In this document: in pieces, positions 24,614-33,629 of the stretch | Layout: every line of letters begins with the position of its first letter | Numbering within the stretch: the first letter of the stretch is position 1 | DNA from: Pedobacter sp. MR2016-24 | GTDB lineage: Bacteria; Bacteroidota; Bacteroidia; Sphingobacteriales; Sphingobacteriaceae | DNA length: 64,000 bases | Assembly: GCF_026239655.1 (NCBI RefSeq) | Contig: NZ_JAPIVO010000002.1 | Location: 620,001 to 684,000 of the forward strand | Reading direction: 5' to 3' | The notes under the pieces: generated by a model | What the model was told of the DNA's origin: nothing | Database searches by the model: none | The model's input: only the letters and a program-made list of their open reading frames with translations | Translations under genes and position numbers: made by a program

Positions 24614-25795
24614 TTATACTTTCTGGGGTATTCTTTCATTCGCTATAACCTGATCTGCAGGGTTAGGCTTAAAGTTCAAAAACTTACCAGCAACTGCGTT
24701 TACATGTCTGTGCTGCTCCACAAACCCCATATGGCCTGCACTGGAAAGCACCAGTAGCTGCGAACCGGGAATATGTTCATTCATGAAAACACTGGCTTCC
24801 AGTTTTGTTAAGCGGTCTTTATCCGCCCCTATCACAAGTGTAGGAATATTGATTTGGCTTAATACCTCAGTAGCATCATATTCAAACATGCCCAATACAC
24901 CACGGCCGGTAATTGCCGGTGGAGCCATCGTTGATAGTAAAGCTGTAAAGTCGAGCTGTTTTGCAGTTTGTGTTCCTGCAAAGGTGAGCAAACGTGTCAT
25001 GATCAGGCTGCTTCCATTGAGGTAACTCATCCAGCGACTGATCCAAAGCAGGGGAGATAAGCCAATCATGATCCAGCAAATCGGTTTTAATACCGGATTC
25101 TGAATCGCTTGCAGCAATCCGCTCATGACTGATGTTTTAGTGGGATTGGTATAGGTGGTATGCTCGAGGATGATCCCCTTGATTCGTTGCAGTCTGTCTG
25201 CATACATTTTACAAAAGGTCAATATTGTGAAGCCACCCATGCTATGCCCCCAGAGTACCGGATCCTTAACATTTGAATAATCAATTACCGCATTCAAATC
25301 AGCCGCCAATTTCTCCAGGCTATAGTCTTTGTTATCAGGTCTTTTAGATTTACCCAGACCGGCATGATCCATCAGGATCAAATGGTAATCTTTCTCAAAA
25401 TATTTTTTTTGATAATACCATTGCATGCTGTTGGAATTCCATCCATGGATAAAGATGATCGCCTGTTTCCCTTTCACACCACCCTGTTCTATATTGATGA
25501 TGCTGCCATCTGGTCTTTGTAACTGGTATTGCTCAGGATAACGCTCAGCTACAGGCTCATCCTGCATACCTTTACCACTTCCGCTGAAAAGGGAACGAAT
25601 AACTATTTTACCCAGCGCAAATAAAACGAGTATGGCGATAGCGCCGATCAGGCAATGTTGTGCATATTCCTGTCCATATTCGGGTTGTACCAGGTCTTTA
25701 TGTAAGTACCATTCACGCCATAAGTAAATATCAAACCATACGAAACCTATTGTAAATACATTGGCGAAGATCGCACTCAAAAGTAATATCGGCAT
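24614..25795 (-). CDS. Membrane-anchored alpha/beta hydrolase
   Basis: This 393-residue protein has two N-terminal hydrophobic segments (about 5-25 and 45-70), followed by an alpha/beta-hydrolase domain. FIHGWNSNSMQW is the oxyanion-hole region. WGHSMGGF holds the nucleophilic Ser (~190). GADKDRLT carries the probable Asp and SSAGHMGFVEQH the catalytic His near the C-terminus. The family acts on esters, epoxides or peptides and the substrate here is unknown. The membrane anchor suggests action at the inner membrane. It starts at an ATG just inside a 190-bp divergent region shared with the histidine kinase. Confidence 0.85.
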   Translation of the reverse strand: MPILLLSAIFANVFTIGFVWFDIYLWREWYLHKDLVQPEYGQEYAQHCLIGAIAILVLFALGKIVIRSLFSGSGKGMQDEPVAERYPEQYQLQRPDGSIINIEQGGVKGKQAIIFIHGWNSNSMQWYYQKKYFEKDYHLILMDHAGLGKSKRPDNKDYSLEKLAADLNAVIDYSNVKDPVLWGHSMGGFTILTFCKMYADRLQRIKGIILEHTTYTNPTKTSVMSGLLQAIQNPVLKPICWIMIGLSPLLWISRWMSYLNGSSLIMTRLLTFAGTQTAKQLDFTALLSTMAPPAITGRGVLGMFEYDATEVLSQINIPTLVIGADKDRLTKLEASVFMNEHIPGSQLLVLSSAGHMGFVEQHRHVNAVAGKFLNFKPNPADQVIANERIPQKV

Positions 25796-25988
25796 ATTTT
25801 CTATTTTTGAATGTAACCTGAACAGCTATTTTTTGTTTTACAAATTTGCTGTTGATTTATGCAGGTAACCATAGGGACACCGGTTTTTATTATAGCCTGA
25901 TTGTAAATTATAAGAAACGCAAACTCCTTGAAGTTGTATTAACTGCAGATGCTGTTATTGTGGCATCATAAATGATATTGAATATAGT

Positions 25989-27326
25989 ATGCTAAACCGA
26001 ATCTTCGCTCTACACAAAACCCTCGTTGGTCACCATACGGTGAGCATGGAGGCGCGAATTTTTCATGAAGTTAGTTTAATCACTATTGCTTCCCTGATTA
26101 TTTCATTGCTGGTAAATTTAATCACCCAGGTACCTTATGCTGCACTGATATTAAGTTTTACACTTGCATTAACAGCCCTATTATATATCAGTTCACGTCT
26201 ATATAATCGTACACAATCCAGTGCTACAATCTTTTGTCTTGCGCTGAACCTGATACTGGTAGTGAATTTTTTCATTAACTCAGGTTATCACGGACCAACG
26301 CTTTTGCTGTTCATTACTTCATTCTTCTTTAGTTTAGCGGTGATGCCAAAGAAACAGTATCCCTTCTGGATTACTTTAAATATACTTACCATAGTTAGTT
26401 TATTATGTATTGAATACATTTATCCTTCACAGGTAACCAATGGCTACAGCAGCAGGTCTGCTGCCTTTCTTGATCTGATTTTCACTTATCTGGGATCTGT
26501 GGCCTGCATTCTCATTATCTTAAGTTATATCGTTAAGAGTTTAATCAGCGAAAAAAACAAGGTATTAGCCATATCAGAAGACTTACGTAAAGCAAATCAA
26601 TCTAAAACGCAATTGCTCTCTATCCTCTCGCACGACCTTCGCTCGCCGTTAAATTCCATCCAGAGCTTTTTAGAGCTTTTACTGGAATATGATATTGATG
26701 TAAATGAAAGGCAAACCATTAAAGCTGGATTGCTGAAGGAAACCAAGAATACACAGATTATGCTGAATAATTTGTTACTATGGACTAAAGCACAAATGGA
26801 AGGGGGGCTGCAGGTTTCCTTAACTAGTGTGCCTTTATTCCAGGAACTAAAGGTTGTCCTTGAGATTTTACAGATATCTGCTTTAGAAAAGGTGATTACA
26901 ATCAACAATAAAATCAATCCGGATATCTGCATTATTGCCGATGTGGAGATGATTAAAATTGTGTTTCGTAATCTCATCAGCAATGCAGTGAAATTTACAC
27001 CTTCTGGTGGCACAATAAACCTGAAATCACAAGCAGATGGTAATTTTATTACATTCAGTGTTGAAGATAATGGTATCGGGATCTCAGCTGAGAAACAAGC
27101 GCAATTATTTTCTGTAGGGGCAGAATCAACTTACGGTACCAATAACGAAAAAGGTGTGGGATTGGGACTAATGTTATGTAAGGAATTCACAGAATTGCAG
27201 GGTGGGACGATCAGTTTTAAAAGTACTTTAGGAAAAGGCTCTGAATTTGCGCTTACTTTTCCGGTGTGTCCGTCAAGCAGAAATGGACTGCAGGACGAAC
27301 AAAAAAACTTTCTGCACATTATGTAG
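25989..27326 (+). CDS. Sensor histidine kinase with six N-terminal membrane helices
   Basis: This 445-residue kinase has about six hydrophobic segments in the first 185 residues, with short loops and no sizeable periplasmic domain. It therefore probably senses a membrane-borne signal. The kinase core has the H-box LLSILSHDLRSPLNS (phospho-acceptor H215), N-box FRNLISNAVKF (~326-336), G1 EDNGIGIS (~358) and G2 GVGLGLMLCKEF (~389). No receiver domain is attached and no response regulator lies next to it, so it is an orphan kinase. The start is ATG 25989. Confidence 0.9.
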   Translation: MLNRIFALHKTLVGHHTVSMEARIFHEVSLITIASLIISLLVNLITQVPYAALILSFTLALTALLYISSRLYNRTQSSATIFCLALNLILVVNFFINSGYHGPTLLLFITSFFFSLAVMPKKQYPFWITLNILTIVSLLCIEYIYPSQVTNGYSSRSAAFLDLIFTYLGSVACILIILSYIVKSLISEKNKVLAISEDLRKANQSKTQLLSILSHDLRSPLNSIQSFLELLLEYDIDVNERQTIKAGLLKETKNTQIMLNNLLLWTKAQMEGGLQVSLTSVPLFQELKVVLEILQISALEKVITINNKINPDICIIADVEMIKIVFRNLISNAVKFTPSGGTINLKSQADGNFITFSVEDNGIGISAEKQAQLFSVGAESTYGTNNEKGVGLGLMLCKEFTELQGGTISFKSTLGKGSEFALTFPVCPSSRNGLQDEQKNFLHIM

Positions 27327-27794
27327 GGGATTCCCTTTCGTTTTCCACATACAAAATCTGAACCTTTATCCATCCCGTTACAAACTGAGATTTTTACTTA
27401 ATCCTTTTAGTTCGCAACAGATCAATAGCATTTATATTGTTGGTGTAACTACCTGTAGGTCTGTAAAATGTGTTTCAGTAAATTGTTGAAAAATATACAA
27501 TTAATGAAGTGGATAATGGTTGCAGAACCATTATTATTATTGTTATGTTTACATCATCAAACAATTGATCTGAAAAGGCTTTTAAAATAAAAGAACAGGT
27601 ATGGATGCCTTATGCCATCGGAATGATAGCAATTATACAAGGTACATTAAAAATATTCTCATAGGCGAGATAGGTACATCTGAGTACCAAGCCCTGCAGC
27701 AATGCAGGGCTTATTTTAAAATACTCATAATTGGCAGACAGATCGTCCCTCCCGATGCCAGAGCCCTGCAGCAATGCAGGGTTCATTTTTTTGA
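27327..27794. other. 468-bp intergenic region with two copies of one hairpin
   Basis: Between the histidine kinase and the PAS protein I see no supported gene. Two nearly identical stem-loops, gccctgca-gcaa-tgcagggc, lie at 27691-27710 and 27763-27782. Each has a GCAA tetraloop and a T-rich 3' flank on the + strand; the second is followed by seven T. They look like duplicated terminators. Confidence 0.55.
27763..27792 (+). terminator. Terminator hairpin, second copy of a duplicated GCAA-loop stem
   Basis: Eight-base arms close on a GCAA loop (27763-27782; the outermost pair is G-U type), followed by ttcattttttt. The first copy at 27691-27710 is perfect but has a weaker tail, ttatttt. Orientation favours + strand transcripts ending here. 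Confidence 0.55.
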
Positions 27795-28463
27795 TTATTG
27801 CTTAGCTGCAATCACACAAACACCGCTAATAGTTTTTACGCCGCTCCAAAGTGGGGTAAAGTTATAGGTGATCCCTCCTTCAGTAAAAGTATAGGGAACT
27901 CCATTGTGAAATACATGGTTGAGTATAGAGAGATTCATTTTTCTGGTTCCCTGCCATAAATCCAGCATAAAATTATTCACTGCCTCAATCTTAAATTCAG
28001 CATTCCTGTAGATACACATCGGCACAGGGGCCGACATCACTAAGGCTCTGAGATCGCGTTGAGACTGTTGGATGATGAGCCTGTTCAATTCACGCTCGCA
28101 AACATCGGTTGCCATCACTAAAACTCCGGTTATGCGGTTACCCAGGTTAATGGGCGTATAACTGTAGTCCATAAAAACAGATTCTTTTTTGTTATTTCGT
28201 TCTAACCACACCAGCGCACCTCTATCTTTGTGCGCTTCTCCTGATAAAACTACACCTTCCAATAATTTAGGGTATTCCTGATCCGCGAGTTCCGGTAAAA
28301 AATCCAGTAACGCTAAGCCATTAATTGATGCCGGCCTATCCCACAAATCTAACATCGGCTGATTGACCATTTGAAGCTTCATGTTGTCTGCATCAAATAT
28401 TGCTGTTGCTACAGGTGCATCCTCAAAAAGCATGTAATTAGGTTCTAAAATTGAGCGTTTCAT
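27795..28463 (-). CDS. PAS-domain protein without output domain
   Basis: This 222-residue protein consists of a complete PAS domain (about 10-125: FEDAPVATAIFDADNMKLQMVN ... GNRITGVLVMATDVCERE, split here for length) and a second, shortened PAS-like segment (about 145-222: VMSAPVPMCIYRNAEFKIEA). The helix between, containing ERELNRLIIQQSQRDL, is the usual inter-PAS signalling helix. There is no kinase, cyclase or HTH, so it may be a partner of the PAS kinases nearby or a truncated kinase. It shares vocabulary with the PAS kinase at 29.8 kb (ATDV.ER, LDLW), pointing to common ancestry. Confidence 0.75.
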   Translation of the reverse strand: MKRSILEPNYMLFEDAPVATAIFDADNMKLQMVNQPMLDLWDRPASINGLALLDFLPELADQEYPKLLEGVVLSGEAHKDRGALVWLERNNKKESVFMDYSYTPINLGNRITGVLVMATDVCERELNRLIIQQSQRDLRALVMSAPVPMCIYRNAEFKIEAVNNFMLDLWQGTRKMNLSILNHVFHNGVPYTFTEGGITYNFTPLWSGVKTISGVCVIAAKQ

Positions 28464-29047
28464 TGTTGTTTATTTATTTTGGATTTCTAAGATGTGTATT
28501 TCTATACTATCTTCCAAATAGTGTTTAAACAGTGTTTTTTTCTGTTGGAATGCTTGAAAGGGGCTATTTAACCCAGAAAATATGTTATTTTTTTTCTGTT
28601 CTAAAAAATTATACTGAGAAGTGAAGTTGATTGTTAAATTCCATTACTGGCATTTAACACTCTTGTAAAATAATCGAATTTATTTCGTGTAATAAATGCG
28701 ATTGCTGAATTGAGTTGATGTATAACAACCCTATTGTAATTCTACATGAAGCAAACCCGTATAGACAAATCCTACAACAGTAGGTCTATTACGTTTAAGA
28801 TCGGCAGAATTGTGATCAGACAAGGGCAAAACAGTAATAACAAGCAGGGCAAAATACCTCATTGATCAGTTTTGAAAATTGAAGGAAAGTTTACCCTCAA
28901 GGATAAAAACAGGGTAAGCTTTGTAATGATAAACAAAGGGCAGAATACAGTTCAAAATAATTTAGTTGTTTCATGTCAAACATATTTATGATATTTGAAT
29001 AATGCAACAGGATTGCAAATGATGCAAAAGGATCTATACAATATTTT
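28464..29047. other. 584-bp region, no firm gene; two short GQN-containing frames
   Basis: No conventional gene is evident. A 39-codon frame starting at the ATG at 28747 (ending IRQGQNSNNKQGKIPH) and a second frame near 28871-28985 containing MINKGQNTVQNN share a G-Q-N pattern and basic composition. They could be a decayed gene split by a stop, or chance. A small hairpin (cctac-aaca-gtagg) lies within the first. Confidence 0.3.
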
Positions 29048-29674
29048 ATGACAGAATTTTGGGAAGCAAGTTTTAAAGATAAACAGGAAATGTGGGGCTG
29101 GGAACCAGCTGATTCCGCTGTTGCCACGGTAGAACTATTCAAAAAACATCAATTGAATAAAATCCTGATTCCGGGATTTGGTTACGGAAGAAATGCAAAG
29201 CCATTTACTGCTAGTGGATTCAAGGTAAGCGGAATTGAAATTTCTCAGACTGCGATTGATTTTGCAGGAAAACAATTCGGGGATAGCCTTCAGATATATC
29301 ATGGATCAGTTGGTTTAATGCCATTTGACGGGGAGATTTATGATGGTGTCTTCTGTTATGCGCTACTACATTTATTAAATGCTGAAGAAAGAATAAAATT
29401 GATAGATGATTGTTATCATCAAATCAGACCAGGTGGGTATATGGTTTTTGTATCTATTTCAAAAACGGATTTCAGATACGGACAAGGAAAGGAGATAGAC
29501 AAAGACACTTTTGCCACCTGGCCTGGTGTTAATCTCTATTTTTACGATTCCGACTCCATCCAATCGGAATTTAACAATTATGGCTTAATAGATGCTCAAC
29601 CCATCAGTGAACCCATGATAGCGGCTGGTGAAAAGCCAGCGCAAAAATTTTGGTATATCGTCTGTAAAAAGTAG
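29048..29674 (+). CDS. Class I SAM-dependent methyltransferase
   Basis: This 208-residue protein has the SAM-binding motif ILIPGFGYGRNAKPF (motif I, about 41-55), acidic strand VSGIEISQTAID (motif II), and GVFCYALLHLLNAEER (motif IV region). The N-terminal MTEFWEASFKDKQEMWGWEP resembles TPMT/TehB-like small-molecule methyltransferases, which act on thiols or metalloids; the substrate here is not set. The gene stands alone, 370 bp upstream of the PAS kinase, with no operon partner. Confidence 0.82.
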   Translation: MTEFWEASFKDKQEMWGWEPADSAVATVELFKKHQLNKILIPGFGYGRNAKPFTASGFKVSGIEISQTAIDFAGKQFGDSLQIYHGSVGLMPFDGEIYDGVFCYALLHLLNAEERIKLIDDCYHQIRPGGYMVFVSISKTDFRYGQGKEIDKDTFATWPGVNLYFYDSDSIQSEFNNYGLIDAQPISEPMIAAGEKPAQKFWYIVCKK

Positions 29675-29771
29675 GCTAGGGTTTGATCAGGGCTGCCTGT
29701 GCTGGTTATAGCAACTTAATTGTACATTCAGTTCATTTTGCTATTTTAGTCGCCGCAACTGAGCATAACCT

Positions 29772-32297
29772 ATGAACGATCCGGTAATACCTTTGAATTT
29801 TGAACAATTTAAACATGTGCTCTCTTTTTCACCTACGGCTACCGCTGTACATATCGGGGAAGATGCCAGAATCGAATTTGCTAATGCCGCTATGCTGGCC
29901 ATCTGGGGCCGGGGAACTGAGGTGATTGGTAAAAGTCTGTTAGAGGCTATGCCTGAATTATCAGGGCAGCCATTTTTACAAATGTTTAAACAGGTGTGGA
30001 ATGATGGGATTATCATTTCAGGAAAAGATACAGCTGCGGAAATATTGATTGATGGAAGACTCGACACGTTTTACTTCGATTTCCAGTACTGCGCTATAAA
30101 AGACGAAAATGATAAGGTAGTGGCTGTTTTGCATACCGCAACCGATGTTACAGAACGTTTTTTAAACCAGAAAGAACTGGAACAAGCAAATCAGAACAGG
30201 GAGTTACTGATCCGCGAGCAGGCACTTAACGAAGAACTTGCTACCACTAACGAGGAACTTGCGGCAACTAACGAAGAACTCAATGCGACCAATGAGGAAC
30301 TTTATACTAACAAGATACAACTATCACAGATAAACCTTGAATTGGAATCAATGGTAGCATGCCGGGTCATGGAATTTACCGAAAGCGAAGAAAGATTCAG
30401 GTCAATGGCTGATCATACTGACGTCTTGATATCTGTAATTGATCAGTTCGGAAGGTGGATCTATCTCAATAAAGCATGGTCCGAACTGAGCGGAAGGACT
30501 GCTGTTGAACTGCTCGAAAAGGGGTGGCATGATTTGATTGCTGATCAGGACAAGCAATATTTTTTTGAAATTCATCAGCAGGCATTTGCAAGGAGAATTT
30601 CTTATACGGCTGAATTAAGGGTATTATCTGCTGATGGGAAATATAGCTGGTTGCTTAAAAAAGGTACGCCCAGATTCCTTTCTGATGGAACTTTTGCGGG
30701 ATTTATAAATTCGTGTATTGATATTACCCAGAGGAAACTGGATGAACAGCGCCTTCAGGACATGAATGAAGATTTGGCCGCCTCCAATGAAGAATTTACT
30801 GCCCTTAACGAAGAACTTGCCACCACCAATGAAGAACTTGCTACAACTAATGAAGAACTCGCTACCCTAAATGAAGAGCTGGCGTTGAGTGAGAAAAGGT
30901 TCCGCGATTTGATCAGACAAGCTCCGGTTGCCATCTGCGTGATCCGTGCCTGGGATCTCATGGTAACTGATGTTAACGATAGTTATCTGGAATTAGTTGG
31001 TAAAACTGCTCCGCAAATACAAAATCGTACCATTTGGGAAGGAGTAGCTGAAGCTGCTGATGTATATGCCCCAGTGATGAAAAGGGTGATTGATACCGGA
31101 ATTGCCTTTTATGCAACTGAGCATGAAGTCGGGTTGATCCGAAATGGGGCTGCTGAAACAGTTTTTATCGATTTCGTATATGAACCCGTTAAAGATGCCC
31201 GGGGTAAAGTAAGCTCCATTATGGTATTAGGGAATGATGTTACCGCTAAAGTAATGGCCAGGCGTCAGATCGAAGATATGGAAGAAAGAAGCCGTTTGGC
31301 AATTGAAGCTGCAGAAATCGGCACCTATGAATATCGATACGCCGATCAGTCACTTAAGGGTTCAGCGCGTTTCAACGAGATTTTCGGAATAAAAGGTCCT
31401 GTTTCCAGGGCAGATATACTTGCAGCCTATCATCCTCTTGATGCTCACCTGAGTGATCAGGCGCATGCTATTGCCAAAAAAACCGGGAAGCTGTTTTATG
31501 AATCGCGCTTTATGAATGCAGACGGTTCGCTGAAGTGGATACGGGTGCAGGGAAACGTACATTATGACACTCACGGCAATCTGAAAAAACTACTGGGTAC
31601 TGTGATTGATATTACTGATTTTAAGCAACTGCAGCAGCAAAAGGATGATTTTATTTCCATTGCAAGTCACGAACTTAAAACGCCGATCACTACTTTGAAA
31701 GCTTCATTACAGCTTTTAGAAAGAATGAAAGCAAATCCGACAGCCATGTTGCCAAGGTTAGTAGAACAATGCAGCAGGAGTATGGAAAAGATCAGCGAGT
31801 TGGTGGATGATTTGTTGAATGTTTCCAGGATAAAGGAAGGGCATGTGATGCTGCAGAAAAAGGATTTTGTAATAGCAGATATGCTGGAAGAATGTTGTTC
31901 ACATACACTGCAAAAGGGGACGCATGAGCTGATTGTGGAAGGTCCGAAAGATATTCAGATTAATGCAGATGAAAACCGTATAGAACAGGTGCTGATGAAT
32001 TTCATCAACAATGCCATAAAATATGCACCGGACAGCAAGAGTATATATTTGAGTATTGAAGAACTTACAGGTTCAGTAAAGTTTTCACTAAGGGACACTG
32101 GTCCTGGTATTCCGGAAAATAAGCTACCGCATTTATTTGATCGTTATTTCCGCGCAGACCCATCTGGTGCGCAGGTTTCCGGACTAGGATTGGGTCTTTA
32201 CATCAGTGCAGACATTATCCAGCGTCATGGTGGAGATATTGGAGTTGACAGCGTTGAGGGTGTGGGGACTACATTTTGGTTTAGCCTCCCTAAATGA
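29772..32297 (+). CDS. Multi-PAS sensor histidine kinase with NEEL coiled coils
   Basis: This 841-residue soluble kinase has PAS domains at about 1-125, 203-330, 377-495 and 505-625. Two repetitive coiled coils, made of ATNEEL/ALNEEL heptads, separate the first three (about 150-180 and 337-375). The kinase core has SIASHELKTPITTLK (phospho-His ~634), an N-box in MNFINNAIKYAPDS and the G boxes DTGPGIPE and GLGLGLYIS. No membrane segment is present, so it is cytosolic. No response regulator follows. The near-identical NEEL repeats are prone to expansion or recombination. The stop overlaps the ATG of a tiny lipoprotein-like frame. Confidence 0.9.
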   Translation: MNDPVIPLNFEQFKHVLSFSPTATAVHIGEDARIEFANAAMLAIWGRGTEVIGKSLLEAMPELSGQPFLQMFKQVWNDGIIISGKDTAAEILIDGRLDTFYFDFQYCAIKDENDKVVAVLHTATDVTERFLNQKELEQANQNRELLIREQALNEELATTNEELAATNEELNATNEELYTNKIQLSQINLELESMVACRVMEFTESEERFRSMADHTDVLISVIDQFGRWIYLNKAWSELSGRTAVELLEKGWHDLIADQDKQYFFEIHQQAFARRISYTAELRVLSADGKYSWLLKKGTPRFLSDGTFAGFINSCIDITQRKLDEQRLQDMNEDLAASNEEFTALNEELATTNEELATTNEELATLNEELALSEKRFRDLIRQAPVAICVIRAWDLMVTDVNDSYLELVGKTAPQIQNRTIWEGVAEAADVYAPVMKRVIDTGIAFYATEHEVGLIRNGAAETVFIDFVYEPVKDARGKVSSIMVLGNDVTAKVMARRQIEDMEERSRLAIEAAEIGTYEYRYADQSLKGSARFNEIFGIKGPVSRADILAAYHPLDAHLSDQAHAIAKKTGKLFYESRFMNADGSLKWIRVQGNVHYDTHGNLKKLLGTVIDITDFKQLQQQKDDFISIASHELKTPITTLKASLQLLERMKANPTAMLPRLVEQCSRSMEKISELVDDLLNVSRIKEGHVMLQKKDFVIADMLEECCSHTLQKGTHELIVEGPKDIQINADENRIEQVLMNFINNAIKYAPDSKSIYLSIEELTGSVKFSLRDTGPGIPENKLPHLFDRYFRADPSGAQVSGLGLGLYISADIIQRHGGDIGVDSVEGVGTTFWFSLPK

Positions 32298-32377
32298 ACA
32301 CAATGAAACTCCTGGCCTTTGGCCTGATGATGTTCTCTGGTTGTAGTCAACCATCAAAGAAGTCCGACGAAAAGTGA
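32294..32377 (+). CDS. 27-residue lipoprotein-like peptide
   Basis: This short frame begins with an ATG that overlaps the kinase stop (ATGA). It encodes MNTMKLLAFGLMMFSGC followed by SQPSKKSDEK. That is a complete lipoprotein signal peptide: positive N-region, hydrophobic stretch, lipobox ending in Cys17. The mature part is only ten or eleven hydrophilic residues. It is either a genuine micro-lipoprotein coupled to the kinase, or the front end of a lost lipoprotein gene. No T-run terminator was seen after it. Confidence 0.5.
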   Translation: MNTMKLLAFGLMMFSGCSQPSKKSDEK

Positions 32378-32421
32378 GGAATGAACCTGTAAAAGTCGTT
32401 TAAGAAATAAAAAAAAGCTAG

Positions 32422-32877
32422 ATGGAAACTATACTCAAAACTTGGAAAGCAAGCCGAAAGCTGTACATGGAGTTCTTTGACAAATATTCTTTGGAGCAAC
32501 TTAACAAAGTCCCCAAAGGATTTAACAATAATCTTATCTGGAACATCGGACACATTATTGTCACCCAGCAAAAGTTGATCTACAAAGGTGCAAACTTACA
32601 AGGATATATCTCGGATGACTTATTTGATCAATATAAATCAGGCACAAAACCAACCGCACCTGTTTCTGAAAATGAAGCCAATACTTTGAAAGCACTGTTA
32701 ACTTCACTGATTGAAAAAACTGAAATGGACGTTGCAAAAGATATTTTCGTTTCCTATAATGAAAGAATAACAGGAATAGGATTTCACCTGGAATCAGTAC
32801 GCGATGCGTTCGAATGCAATAACTATCACGAGGGGATGCATTTGGGATATATGATGGGCATCAGAAAATTTGTTTAA
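32422..32877 (+). CDS. DinB-family protein
   Basis: This 151-residue four-helix-bundle-type protein has the three histidines expected of DinB-superfamily metal sites: NIGHIIVTQQ (~45) and the pair in YHEGMHLGYM (~136-140). Bacterial members include bacillithiol- or mycothiol-dependent transferases, but most in Bacteroidota are uncharacterised. The N-terminal motif LIWNIGHI is diagnostic. It is separated from the upstream kinase by about 120 bp and may be in the same transcript. Confidence 0.8.
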   Translation: METILKTWKASRKLYMEFFDKYSLEQLNKVPKGFNNNLIWNIGHIIVTQQKLIYKGANLQGYISDDLFDQYKSGTKPTAPVSENEANTLKALLTSLIEKTEMDVAKDIFVSYNERITGIGFHLESVRDAFECNNYHEGMHLGYMMGIRKFV

Positions 32878-32945
32878 GGATTCTTTTTCCAAAAATATTA
32901 TTCTCTTTCGCTTCTGCTCTGGCATACAATACCTTGTAGCTACTT

Positions 32946-33551
32946 TTAAGACGGTCCATAAATGGCCATGAAGTCCCTAACGCTCATGCGCGCCAATTCA
33001 GTCGAATCAATAGCTGAAGCTTTATCGATACAAAAAATTACCGGATATCGTGCCATCATACAGAGTTGAATAAGTGTTCTGGCAGCTCTGCCTGCATCTC
33101 CCGAAGGTAATTTCCCAATGCCCATTTGTGTTGCTAAAAAGTTTTCAAGTAACTCCTCAGTAGCTTTAGGCGCACGTTCATAAAATAACCTTCCCACTTC
33201 CGGGAAACGCGCACTCTCACCAATTGCAAGCCGGTGCAAATCAATCGATTCCGAGGAACAGATTTCATCAATATAGTGCTTTGCAAAGTCTCTAAGGGAC
33301 TGCTCCAAAGGTTTGTCTGATGTTAAGTGTGGTGCTAACCTTCCGCGAAAAGAAGCTGTAGCATGCTCAATATAGGCTGCAAATAGAACTTCTTTATTAG
33401 GGAAGTAGCGCCATAAGGTTTCTTTTGAGCCACCATAAGCAGACGCAATTGCAGACATCGTAGTAGCACCATAACCATAGTCAAGGAAGTGTTTTCCAGC
33501 TATTTCTATGATCATTTTACGGCGGGCCTCCTGTTGCAATTCTTTTGACAT
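32946..33551 (-). CDS. TetR-family repressor
   Basis: This 201-residue regulator has an N-terminal HTH of TetR type (RRKMIEIAGKHFLDYGYGA, then TMSAIASAYGGSKETLWRYF, about 8-50). The C-terminal ligand domain includes the TetR_C motif region LIQLCMMARYPVIF. It is divergent from the dienelactone hydrolase operon, and two palindromes lie between them, so it most likely represses that operon and itself until a substrate binds. The inducer is unknown but plausibly an aromatic or lactone compound given the genes it faces. Confidence 0.88.
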   Translation of the reverse strand: MSKELQQEARRKMIIEIAGKHFLDYGYGATTMSAIASAYGGSKETLWRYFPNKEVLFAAYIEHATASFRGRLAPHLTSDKPLEQSLRDFAKHYIDEICSSESIDLHRLAIGESARFPEVGRLFYERAPKATEELLENFLATQMGIGKLPSGDAGRAARTLIQLCMMARYPVIFCIDKASAIDSTELARMSVRDFMAIYGPS

Positions 33552-33571
33552 CTATTTTATTTGTTTTTTAC

Positions 33572-33620
33572 CGTACTATGTAGTACGTTTGCTAAACCGT
33601 ACCATGTGGTACGGTTTAGC
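33572..33620. promoter_or_regulatory. Paired TetR operator palindromes
   Basis: Two related inverted repeats sit in the 78-bp divergent gap. The stronger spans 33591-33620: perfect 14-base arms gctaaaccgtacca and tggtacggtttagc around TG. The weaker spans 33572-33587: cgtacta and tagtacg around TG. Both share the core GTAC-n-TG-n-GTAC and their centres are 26 bp apart, so two dimers could bind on nearly the same face. The strong site lies 10 bp before the hydrolase ATG, so binding would block initiation. Confidence 0.8.
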
Positions 33621-33629
33621 ATTTTAGTG

